Source of the DNA: Sphagnum compactum
Taxonomy: Eukaryota > Bryophyta > Sphagnopsida > Sphagnales
Assembly (NCBI GenBank): GCA_965153455.1
Contig: OZ234504.1
Location: 8,742,001 to 8,806,000 of the forward strand
DNA length: 64,000 nucleotides
Direction of reading: 5' to 3'
Position numbers and translations under genes: made by a program
Shown here: positions 47,165 through 59,839 of the stretch, in pieces
Numbering within the stretch: the first letter of the stretch is position 1
How the letters are laid out: each line of letters begins with the position of its first letter
The notes under the pieces: generated by a model
What the model was told of the DNA's origin: nothing
The model's input: the letters and a program-made list of their open reading frames with translations, nothing else
Database searches by the model: none

Positions 47165-47860
47165 TTTCACTTTAGGTTATTTGTGGTTATTATAAATTAT
47201 TTTTTGTTATTTTCAACTATGTGAGGCTATTGTTGGTTACTTTTGGCTATTGAAGGTTATTTCATCTTATGTTATAATTAGTTATTATATGTTATATTAC
47301 CATATGCTATTTGTGTCTATTCTAGTGGTGGCTATTGTTGGTTATTCTATTGACGGATATTGATGATTATTTTATTGTAAGCTATTGTTGGATATTTTAA
47401 GTTGTATTATCATAGGCTATTGGTAATTATTTTATTTGTAAGTTATTCCAAATTATTTTTCATAGGCTATTATTGGCTATTCTAAGTTATTTTATTTTAG
47501 GTCATTATATTTCATTTTAGATCATTTAAAACTATATTTATGACAAAATAAATTATAATAACATAAAATATAATGACCTTGAATAACCTAAAGTATAATT
47601 TGAAATAACATATATTAATTTAAAATAAAATAACCTAAGGTATAACCTAAGGTTAGTTGACTAATTTAATTTAAAATAACTTAAAGTAATTTTTTTAATA
47701 ATAAGCTAGCTATGATACCTTAAAATATAATAATGTACAATAGTTTAAGGTATAATAATTTATAATAACTTTGGGTATAAGTTAAAATAACTACGGTAAC
47801 CTAAAATAATATAAGGTATATCATAAAGTAACATAAGATATTTAAAACAACAACATAAAA
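47165..47860. repeat. Large inverted array: GGCTATT/GGTTATT units facing AATAACCT units
   Basis: The left half (47165-47530) repeats GGCTATTGTTGGTTATTTTA-like words. The right half (47545-47860) repeats AATAACCTAAGGTATAA-like words in the opposite sense. Near the centre AGGTCATTATATTT (47499-47512) and AAATATAATGACCT (47566-47579) are exact reverse complements. The whole looks like a foldback element with tandemly repeated arms. Confidence 0.65.
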
Positions 47861-50816
47861 GTAAACCTATTTACCACAATAAATTATAATAGTGAATTAT
47901 GTCAACTAATAGTGAAACACAATGTTTACATAATGATATTATAGTGAAATAAACTTTAACCAAGGTGAAATCATTAAAGTGTAATGAACTTATTTCATTT
48001 TTAAGGTCTCATAATGATTTAGGTTGGTGAACTATACCCCATTTTTGTATTAATGTATCTTAGGGCAATAATAAATTTTTATAACATAAAAAACAACAAC
48101 AATACAAACAAATTAATCAATTAAAAATTAATTTCATTATTTTTTTGTTGTTAAATCTTCATCAAAACCTTATTGAAGTTTTTAAAATAACATCAATTTA
48201 GTTTTAAAACAATTCTATTTCAAAAACAAATTTTTAATAAAATTTAAAATTTATTTTAAAATTGTCATGTTTTATTTTAATCAATTATTGCATTATTTTT
48301 CAAATCAAAATCTCATTTTAACAAGATTTAAAAGAATTGAAGCTAATTATTTATATGTTTACAAAACAAATTTCATATTAAAAATTAGTCATATGAATGT
48401 TTTTACATTTCATAATGATATGAAACCTTGTGATACAAAAAAAAAGTGACAACCCAATAAAATGATATAAAAACATGATTAAATCAGTTACCCAACATTC
48501 ATATTTTAACAAAAACAAGTAGATGGGTAGACTTCAAAACAACCCATCAATTGGATGGGTGCACCCAAAATTTACACATGTGCATCCATTAGCTTAGGGC
48601 CATAAAAATGGAGTTGCAAAGATTCATTAGTGGGAAAGCATGTAAGGGATTAGGGTTATGGGAAGCATGAATTAACATGGGACAGAAAACATATATTAGC
48701 ATGGGATTAATAGGAAAAATAAGGACTTGCAAATATTGATTAGTGGGGACGGATGTATGGGATTAAGATTGTGGGAAGCAGGGATTAACGTGAGTTAATA
48801 TGTGATCTATACATTGAGACAAATTATTTTTTTGTTTGTTTGTTTGTTTTTTTAATGACCATTTTTAAATCCTCCCAAATTGTGGGCCCCTTGCAACACT
48901 TTTGGTATTATTCACAATTTTAAGACCAATAGAGTAGAAGTATCTGAATTTTGGGAGATTTTTATTATTTGAAATTAATTAAAATTACAAAATTGGTTTT
49001 TCAAACCAATCAATACCTCTTCATCATATTGGCCCTTTTTGTCCCTTTCACATCACATGGGGAAATGCATGAAAAAGTTCCCATTGGGCATCATTTTAAA
49101 CTTTTCATATTTTCACCTTTCACATTTTGTATCTTTTATAACCTTGAAAAGGTTTGTTGAAAGATGTATCCCTTAGGGCATTTGAGAATGATCACAATTG
49201 GGCCAACATTTAGACCTATGGCATAATTTAGTTATTGAATATTGAACAAAATTTTCAAAGAAATTTCAATAACATATAAAATAAACATTTGAAGGAAATT
49301 GAAGTATGATTTTAATATTTTTGGATGAATTCACAATTGGGGTAATGACACATGCCACACTAGTAATAATTATATATGGAGGTTTTTACGAATTTGGTAA
49401 ATTTTTAAACCTAGGCCACACACATCTTTAATTAATTAGGTCCATGGACTAAATGGCTATAATCCCAACAATAATTTTTTGGTAATTTTATAGATTGATG
49501 AGAATTTTGAATTGTTTTTTTGTATGCTTACTTGGCTAGGAAACATAGATTCATGTTTAACCACACTTAGACATTGGTTTGAAATTTAAACCTTGATTTT
49601 TGAATTTAACCATTGAGACTTCAATTTTTTGTTAACCACTCACTATTTATTGAACAATTTCTTCATTTAATATTCAATTAGTAATCATTTCTTCACCAAG
49701 TTCATTATTTTTCATTCTCTCACACAATCATTTCATCTTATTTTATCATGAACGGATGAATTTTTATTGTTATTTTCTTCCACAAATTTTCTTTTTTGCC
49801 AATATGTAGTTCATGTAATTAAACATCATGCATTTGAAACTGGACAAACTAATGATTGTAATGTTGTACAATTCAATACTTTAAAATGAATAATTCCTCC
49901 AATCTGAATTCCAATTATTTGAACGCTTCATTTCAATGTTTATAAGGCAATTACAATTTTCTATTTCAAGTTCTTTTTGTAAGAACAATTAGTGGTTTCA
50001 AACCTTGAATTTCCTTGCATTCTCATTCCTTCATTCATGTATATAGTCTATTCGCAAATGTTTGAATATCATGTGGGTTGTGCTTGAATAGGTAGGTACT
50101 ATGTACAATATTTATAACACATGTACTGATTGAAATTGATAAAAAGGTTGAGATGGGTGGCTACCAATGGAGAGCTCAATTTCTATGACATACATGTATC
50201 AAATCCCAAGAAAAATATAATATCCACAACATATAAGGAAGAAACTTGCATCAAGGTTTTTGTTTCTCAAGGTGTGTAGGTTTGAGGACTTCATTTGTAA
50301 TTAGTTATTGTGTTTTCCTTGAGTTTATGAATAACTTGTGTGCACGCTCATTATTATATTGCAACTAGTTTTTAAAGCTTTGAAATAACATTTTGAATAT
50401 ATGAATCCTTTACATTGTATCAATTTCAATTTGTGTGGTGTAAACAATAGATCCTTGTTATTTAAAAAAACTATTATTGTCATATTCAAAAGGCCTGAGA
50501 TAAAGTAGTTCATGTCAATAACTAATAAATTAGGTTGTGTGTTTTTTGGCTTTTGACATCATGAAAGTAAGGCATGAGTAAAACCTCACTTGCACCTTGT
50601 TTCATTTTTTGAAATGTAAGAGTTTGCTAAAATTTCCATAGTGTTAACTTTGGGTCCATTATATGCCAAAAGATGGCATGGGAACTTATGAATTGTTTAA
50701 GATATTCGTCAAACTATCAAAGTATTCCTTGAGTCTCAAAAGGCATTTTTTTATTGTCAACTTCTTTTCATGTTTTTAATCTTTTTTTATGTTCAACGTT
50801 TTTATATATATATAAT
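47861..50816. other. AT-rich intergenic DNA
   Basis: (TTTG)n at about 48834-48849. At 49200-49365 two TTGGGSYAA..CA words resemble the end of R2 (CAATTGGGGTAATGACACAT near 49334), possibly a remnant. No gene was recognised. Confidence 0.45.
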
Positions 50817-50921
50817 GTTAAATCATTTTTTCATGTGTTAAAAAAAAAAGTGTCATAAATACACAATAAATTTGTGTATTTATGACACTTTTTTTTTAAC
50901 ACATGAAAAAAATGATTTAAC
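50817..50921. repeat. 105-bp near-perfect palindrome (49-bp arms, 7-nt loop)
   Basis: Left arm GTTAAATCATTTTTTCATGT..GTGTCATAAATACACA (50817-50865), right arm TGTGTATTTATGACAC..AACACATGAAAAAAATGATT (50873-50921). The arms are almost identical and include facing A and T runs. This fits a young hairpin-type miniature element or a replication-derived palindrome. No coding content. Confidence 0.9.
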
Positions 50922-52068
50922 GTGATTTGACAATAAAATGGGGGAAAATGACATAAAGGCTAGCAATACAAAAGATGGATGACAAGTTGTTGGATTTTAA
51001 AAATAAATAACAAAAAGTAAAGAAAATTTAAAAATGAAAATAAACCTTTAACAACTTTTATGTACAAGGATTTGTAAAACCTCTTAAAAATTTCGACACA
51101 TCCTTTGACCTACAGACCTTGTGATGAGTGCTTTAATTTTTATAAGGGTCTATAAATAAACCTTTCCTTTGTATAACAAAAATTAGTTATAAATTAGCAG
51201 TCTCATTTTTTAATTATGAAGTTAAAGGTGATTACCATTCTTTTTCATTATTCTCCACCAATTATATACAACCATTATCTAATGATAAGTTTATGGTATT
51301 TCCAAAGGAAAATCACAACTCAATTAAATTGTATCTATACTTTTGTATATAATGGTGCCTCCCTTTCTTGGACTTTGTTGGCATGTGGAAGGAGTTATAA
51401 AACCTGAAAATTGTGGTCCTTATGTTGGGGTGAAATTCCAAAGATGCTAGTTAAAAAGCCTTATAGGTCCTAATAAAAAAACCATCAAACATCTTGTCCA
51501 TATGTTAGTGGCAAATTAAATATGGCAAACATTTATTTCAAATTGCGTTTTTTTTTAAATTTGTGTTTTGGTATGCAAAATGTTGAAATGTGGAAAAAAT
51601 TCCAATTCATGATCCATAACATCTTCAAAAGTTTTTTTAAATATAAAAAACATGCAAATTTTAATTTTCGCGTGACTGTACCCAACACATGCTGGATTTT
51701 GCTTTATCTTCTTAGATGAAAAGCCTTTTAAAATTGAAGTTTGGAAATGCCATTTGTAAAAAAAAATTCAAACCATATATTATAGTACATAAAAGATTTC
51801 AACTATGACCATTGTCGTGAACATCTTCCCACCAAAAGTTCAAATTTTTTTAATAAAAAAAATCAAATATTTACATAATTTTATCCTTAAAATGATATAG
51901 TGTTCAAAAAAGTTCCATGAAATAAAGGTTTAACTCATGATTTCTTCAATTGAGTTTCAACATTCAAGGACATAAATATAAGTTTTCAAGGTTTTGACAT
52001 CTTAAGCAGCTTGCTTTCACTTATTGGACAATCATAAATTGTTGGTTTCATTGTAAGTTATTAAGATT
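50922..52068. other. AT-rich intergenic DNA
   Basis: Nothing recognised. Short open frames lack motifs. Confidence 0.5.
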
Positions 52069-52216
52069 CACTATTACAGGTGCAATTCATTAGTCCATGT
52101 TCACTAAGGCTAGTGAATTCACTACTTCCCCGCTAGGTCCCATTCAATATGATTAGTGAATTCACTCAACATCTAGTGAAATCATTTGGTGTATAGGGAC
52201 ACCTTTTGTTATAATG
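52069..52216 (-). mobile_element. CACTA-like miniature element, copy 2 (148 bp)
   Basis: Same family as 36727-36871, opposite orientation. Reversed right end CATTATAACAAAAGGTGTCC; left end CACTATTACAGGTGC. Contains AGTGAATTCACT words. The outermost CACTAC has decayed to CATTAT on one side. Confidence 0.7.
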
Positions 52217-53355
52217 ATTGGAAATTTGTGAACAAAACTAAATAAAAGGGAGTTCATATTAATGGCAAAACATCCAACTTTCAAGTTGGGATGAATTTGT
52301 ATAGCAAAGATCAAAACAAGGAAAATACAAATGTAATCATAGTATTGTAATACTTGGGGGTCAATTGGACATCAATTATAGTATTTTCAAACAAATGATA
52401 TATTCCCAAATATTTTATTTGGGTAAAAATTTCTAATGAAATATTTGGGAATATGTCATTTGTCAAAATGGAATCTTCAAATTTAGTTAATTCTTCAAGA
52501 AACATGTCTCAAAATGACCAAGATACTATAGTAATACAACCATGAGATAAATTACATAACAAGGAAAAGCTAAATCACATTTTCAAATTAATTAATTAAT
52601 CATTGAAAATTAATGGTCTGTACTTATATGTCTATAATATGGGGAAGGCATATGGAAGTTTTGTTTAAATGTTATGAAATATAGACCATGCAAAAAAATT
52701 ACCTAGCATTTTCCTAAATATATTTAAGAGGCTAAAGTTATGGATGATGAATGGATTTCAAAATATAAGTTAGATAATGTAGGATTAATTTATAAGTAAG
52801 TAGTTCCAAACCTTTATACGTTCCTTGTAATGATTCATGAACTATGTGCAAATTATGAGGTCGACAAATGTCATCAATGACATGTATGGACTCATTATTT
52901 ATAGATGAATTATTTCAAATTTTATTTCAATATTGTCAGTGAAACTTTTAAACTTTACAAAATTTGAAAATGTTTAATTAGTCCCATGTTTACTTGTTTA
53001 TATAATCTATCCTCACCAATGAATTAAATATTTGATAATTGGACATGTAAAATCATGTGAAAAACATTTTTTTCACTAAGTACTGTTCATGTTCAAATTA
53101 TCAACTTCAATTAATGTGAAGGTGGTTTTGAATTTCATTTTAGTTATTATTGTATGAAAATAAAAAAATGATACACTTCATATGAATATTTACGAAGAAT
53201 AAAACTCTAAGGCAAAATTCAATTGGACTTCTTTATCAATCTTAAAGTCATGTTATTTGTTGCAATGTTATCATTTTCCACACAAAACAAAATGAACCAT
53301 TTTTGTTAAATGATTTATCAAATGCTAAGAATAAAACAAAATGAATAGGAAGTTA
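52217..53355. other. AT-rich intergenic DNA
   Basis: Nothing recognised. Confidence 0.5.
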
Positions 53356-53509
53356 CACTACAACAAAAGGTGTCCCTACACGCCAAGTGATTTCACTAAA
53401 TTTTGAATGAATTCATTGGTCTTAGTGAACAGGGACTAGTTGGAAAGTAATGAATTCATTGGTCTAGTAAATGGGGACTAGTGAACTACACCCACATTTT
53501 GTAGTAATG
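53356..53509 (+). mobile_element. CACTA-like miniature element, copy 3 (154 bp)
   Basis: Left end CACTACAACAAAAGGTGTCC; right end CACCCACATTTTGTAGTAATG. Same internal order as copy 1, with GAATTCATTGGTCT repeated inside. Confidence 0.75.
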
Positions 53510-56500
53510 AAGGCAAGTAAAATTGTGATAAAATTCATGAAAAGTTAAATGTATGTAAAATAGGAAATGGCCTGAAGGTCCATGTGGAAAACACCTTGAC
53601 AATATTTTTTCATGTGCAAACATGTTATTAAAAGAAACTACAAGATCATACAATTATTTCGATTAAAGTAACCACATTATTTTGAAAAACCAATTATCTT
53701 TTTTTTTGTTGAACCCAAAATTGCCTTGATTATTTTTGCATCATGATTAGTTTGAAAATTATGACTTGATGATTTGTTCTAATCATTATGATGATATTCA
53801 AAGTTTTAAATCTAGTTGGCGCTCAAGCGGCTACCTATTGGCGACTCCTTTACCAACTTTCACAAATGTGGGCAAAAAGAAGTTTGTCATTGAAAAGTTA
53901 ACAATAATCTTTGAAAATGAAGATGTTGTAATTGAATGACATGACATTGCAAATTTGATTGTAAACATATTTTTGTGCTTAAGCACAAATGTGGATGATG
54001 GAACTATGCATTTTTTTTCTTTGAGTTGGTTGAACTAGTATGTTTCATTATTAAAAAAGGGAATTCAAAAAGTGACAAGGCCCATTTAACTTAAATGTGA
54101 CACATGAAAACACAAATAATCATGAAAAACCAATATGGTTCATGTTCATAAGGATTATGTGATAAGTTGCTTTGACCAAATGGCATCAATAGTGGATTGC
54201 ATCAATGTTTTTCAAATTTTACTTATATGAATCACTTGGTCATTATTAACATATAGAAATATTATTTCTATAAACACACAAAATGAAATTCTTGGATGAA
54301 TATGCATGATGGGCTTCAACTTAAAGGAGGTGGTTTTTGAATCAACATTTGAAGATTTTTGGTTTAGGATGCATTTTTGAAATAAAAGCTTGCTACTTGA
54401 TGTTTGAAATTCATGTGGCCCAATCATTTATGTAATCTAGAGCATTATTTAAATTAAGTCCTTTGTGATCCATGCACTTTTTATCATGTGTTTAATTTGC
54501 ACAATAATGTTTTGTTCATTTTGTGATTTTGATTTTTGTTTTGTTTTTATTTTGCAAGTAATTTTTGCATCACATTTTGTTTGCTATTCAAACATGGTAG
54601 CAAATAAATAGCTAGGTATATGAAAACATTCCATTGTTTGGGCTTGTTTCATTTTGGGAGTTCCAACATAATTAGGTTATGTTTTGGGGATGCATATATT
54701 TATTATACTTTATTGTACAAAATATCAATGGGCTAGAAGGATGTTCTTTGCACAAGATGGCATTTTTCAGTTTATATTACTTGGAAAATATAGTTACCAT
54801 TAACACGAAAGTTGGCTACTATTGCTACATTGGTTGCATGATGTTCCATTAGGGTGGGCTTACGATTGTCAATGACCATTAAGAAGGATTGGGTTGTAAC
54901 ACATGAGACATGGTTTATGCGATAGTTTTATGTTAATTCTACCAATGATGATCCACCAAAGTTGATGAAAAAAGAATAAATTTTATTGGTTTGTGCAAGT
55001 TGATTGCACCTTGAACTTTCATTTGTAAATTCTTCATAGTCCCATCCTAAAGCTTCCACCCTTATTTTTTTCTCAAGGGCTAGGGAATACACCTTGGGTT
55101 TACATTCAACTGCAAAATTATGAATTAATGGGGTTTTCTATCCTCAATAACATTTAACAAACCTAGGGATGCATTAATAGTTGTCCTTTTGGATGACAAT
55201 TTTATGAAACATTTCCATGTTGGAACCTTTTCATATCCTCATGTAGAAGTTGAATGTTTTTGTCTTCCTAACACAAAATTGTCATGCAAGAAAAATATCA
55301 AACATCACAATTAAACATAAAATTATCTTCCAAGGTGAACATTAAACAACACAAAAATACAATTGTTTAATGAAAAATGATCAAAACAAAGAAAATTTCA
55401 ATTTGTTGAATGCAAGCTTGAAACAATACAAATTCAAATTATTTTGCAAGTTGATCAAATGACACAAAATCACAAATTGTGAAATGCAACATGAATATTA
55501 AAAAACACATAATTTACACAAGTTTGAAATTAACATGACAAAATTGATTGTATAATTTTACAAAGATTGAAAACATGATGAGTAAACATAAACACAACAA
55601 ATTATCATTACAAATTTGATGAGGTAATTTCACAAATTGTCAAAGCATGACGGGTAAACACAAACAAATAAATTGCCTTGACAAATTTGAACATATAATC
55701 TCATAATTTTGTCAAAGCAATATGAGTAAAAAAAAATGCCAAAATTGTCATGACATGATGAGAATCATGTGTAGGATTGTCACAACTTGAAATCGCAATG
55801 AATGTTGATAGACAAAATATACATTTTAGAAAGGCATGTACTTATTATTTCCTATGTATGCATGTTCAAACTAGACATAATGTGGAGATTCAAATCCAAA
55901 AGTTAACAAGACAAACTCTCATACATGCATTATAAACAAATAGGAATAATAATAGATTCAAATTCAGCTCCTTTTGTAAACTAGGTGGTTTTTATTAGTA
56001 ATCAAACTAGTTACCTAATGTTCATTAAGTAGGAATTAATTCAAATATGAACCACTAATTAAAACCAAAAAATAAATAAATTAACACTTATGAAAAATAT
56101 GTCTTAAACTTACAAAGGTTGGATATGTACTTAAATCATAGTTACCATTAATTCAAAATATGTACCACTAACGATAACTAACAAAATAACTAATATCCAA
56201 TGAGTTAACACTTATAAAATTCATAATTTAACATTTACAAAAGTCATATCTATACTTAATGCATGGTTAACAATGAGTAAAAATTATAAACAAAAACATT
56301 TAATGGCATTAAATAAGAAGATTGTTGTCATTGACATAATTAGAAATTATTCATAACATCGCGATGGGTAAATCCAAATTTTCATGACATGATTTTTGAC
56401 ATAAAAATTTGTGATATGTTATTTTGTGTGTTTTGATTGACTTCAAGAATGTAGAATTGCAAATTGGACACCCACCTCACAAATTGTATCTATGAGTAAA

Positions 56501-59500
56501 TTAACAATTTGAAGTTAGAAATTAATATTAATGGAAAAGGAAATGATTTCATGGAAAATCCATATATGATCATGAAATTTTGTTTTGATATTGTAAGATT
56601 CAAGGAACAAACAAAATTTTGTTAATATTATACATTATGTTAATTTGATTGTGACAAATAATGTAGAGCCCAAGTTATGTTTAATGGTATGGTGTGCCAA
56701 ATACAATATGGGGTTTTGCACTTGTTTTTGGGCTTTGGACTTATTGGTATGGACCCATGTTATCAATGACCATATATTAATTTTGATGTGTTTAAGGGGG
56801 TGGCATCAATTAAATTACTATAAGTGGGTGTTTTCTAATGGCTAATCAACACATTGCAACTCCTTTTGTGGTATCTTGGTTCATTTGATTTTTGCTGTAG
56901 TGGGTTTTATTGAACAAATGTCCAGCCTTTAATGTTTTCATGTGTGTTTTGCAACCTTCAAATCATGTTTGATGTGGGAATGCTTTTAATTACACTTGTA
57001 TTTATTTAAGTAGTAGCCTTGCACATGTGATTGTGCTTATATTCAATGTGTACATGTATTGGGGTTGTTTGTGATGGATTTTGCCTATTGCATTCCTTGC
57101 ACTTTCCTTTATTATAAATGTTGACACATTAATTGCAATGTGGCAAAATTCTCACAACTTTTTCCTTGGTTAGTTATATGTGACAATTCTACATTCTATA
57201 ATTTGCAATGTGCTACTATTCACTCTTGTGACTCTATTCACACTAAGATATTTGTATGATTTGGCCTTATGGCTTATAATTGCATGATATTGTTGGATAA
57301 TATGTTTAACCTTGTAGATTTGTTTCATATAGTCTATTGTTTGGTTTAAATAGATAGGTTGATTTCAAGATTAAAATATTTACTAATATGAATTTCAATT
57401 ATTAATATCTTGGTGAAATTCCAGGTGCCCATTAAATCTATTCTTTTATATGGATTACAAAATAAAAACCTTTATACCTCATTATATCTATTAACATTTG
57501 GTGTTATTGTTAGTGTTAAACCATACAAGGGTGTTAAAATTAGATGTTAATACACACCTAAAATGTTAATTAACATTATGTTTTACATGGAAAATGATGT
57601 GGAACTACTATTAAACCAAGTTAGTCACCAATATTATCTAACATCAAATCTTTGAAAACCATAGGTTTGAGAACTTAATATTTAATATTGGTGATATTCA
57701 AAAAAAAATCTTTAAAAATCAATTTCTTTTATTTTAGAGTTTGTCTTCCACAATCCCTACATCTTTTCCCCTTTTATTTTACGTGTATTTTTGTAAAACT
57801 AATATTGCATAATTGGGTCATACTATTATCTTAAGGGAAAAAATACTAGATTAAAACTTGGGGTTGATTTTTATTGTTTGTAGTCGGAGTTTATTAAATT
57901 TACATTGTCAATAGTAGGTAGGAATGATTAAAAAACCATTACTTCCATTCTCTTAGGAGGTACCTAGTGGAGTTGATTTCATTATATATTTTAGTTAATT
58001 TTTGAAAAAAAAGAGTGGGGTGGAGTTAGATGGCTAGAATGTAGGTGCTAAAATAAAATCTTGATTGATTTGGGAAGATTTTAAGTAGTTGTGATGAGTG
58101 AGGTTGCAATTTTTTTAGGAGGTAGGTAAAGTTTTCTCAAACTATTTAATACTATTTTTGGGCGTGGAAGTATGGGGGAATTCAAGCAAGAAGGTGTGAA
58201 TGTGGTGTGAAGGTTCCAATAGCAGGGAATTAATTTGTATTTTAGTTGAAGAAATTATATGAATTTGAAAAAACATGTGCACCCCTTATTGGTGTGTGCT
58301 TGTTGGATTGTTTTGACATTATAATAGTATGTGATCTTTTAACAATGGAATACATTTAATTGTAAAAATAAATTATATTTTATAATTTCATATACATTTA
58401 ATTATAGTAGTCTATCTAAAATAATCAATGAAATTTTGATCATACTTTGCAAGAACATATATATAAGTAACCATTATTAAAGTATGCATTTGTGATTATT
58501 TTGGCCTTGTAGTAGCCTTCTAAATGATTAGTTTGCGGTTTGTATAGGTTTGAATATTTGTAGTGACAAACCTTATTATTGGAGTTGATGTATTTCATTA
58601 CTAGAATATTATTTTTTGTTCGAGGTATGAGTTACTTTGCTTCTATAGAGAAGCTAGTAGGACTTTAAATGCACATGGGAGTAATTACCTCTATTAGGTA
58701 ACTTACCTAATGCTTTATTTGTTTTGTCAAGTTTGCTTACCCAATAGGATTGATTTGTTGTTTTTCATCTATATATTTTGTCATCCTTTGGAAGAATGAT
58801 TTTTCATATTCCTAAGCTCGTAACAACAAATTCAAAATGTAATAATGCAAGCATGGTGGTTTAATATGTTCCGTAACTTGTGTTATGTTTGTCACTTGTT
58901 TGCCATCCTTCTTTATAAAAGATGATATGGGTGTTTGCCCAATGTATTTTATCATTGTGAATCACTTTTTTTTCACTATTAAGTTGTCAACATTTATGAA
59001 ATTGAATCTTACCTTTGTTGCATTTTTTGATCATGCCCTTGACATGTTTTGCTTTGATTCCAAAAACTTACCATAACCTAATCAATGTTTGGAAGTGACT
59101 TCAACCCAAGTTGTGAATTGTACTGAGTTTTCAAATTTCAAAAAATGAAACATTCCTAAAAAAAAATGCACACATATGAAAAAGAAAGAACACAAACATA
59201 CAAAGAAAAGAAAGTGGGAAAAAATGCCCAAGTTGCAAGTTTAAACTTGATTAAAAATACATGATAATAACTTAATGTTAGTTATCATTTAACATGATGG
59301 TGTGGAGAGATTGAGGCAGTGTTACATAATCTAATGTTAACCTAATGATGTTGACATTGTTATCAACAACTTTTCACACTCCTTTGGTGGTAGGGCAATG
59401 TTAGCTAATAAGGCTTAAATATATGAATGATAATCTTGAGATGTGAACATCATTATCAATGACTTGTTGCATTTTCATGATGTTAGGGCAATGCTAACTA

Positions 59501-59839
59501 ATAGGACCTAAAGACTAGGTGTGATTTGGATTTAACGATAATGAATAAAATAAGTAAAAACACATCATCTTCACATTATAATATAAATGATATTCCCTCA
59601 CACAATGAAAAGATAACATATTGGTTATGGATGATTCAAGTAATATGACATGGTGTGATGATGGAAACTGCCATACATAATGATTTTTTGTGGCCAAATT
59701 TTTGCTATTGTGTTCCAAATTAATTTTGAAAAAAAAACTAGGAATGTCAAAAATTTAATGTAAAATTATATGGGTTTTCAACCAAAAAAAAAACCCCCAT
59801 TATTGTGAAACCAAATGATTGAAATCACACATTGGGCCA
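53510..59839. other. Long AT-rich intergenic stretch without recognised genes
   Basis: The open frames (for example 54212-54427, 56645-56845, 58885-59076, 59515-59718) show no family. Near 59390 and 59485 TAGGGCAATGTTAGCTAATA recurs (spacing about 94 bp). No RNA gene or ordered array was seen. Confidence 0.45.
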
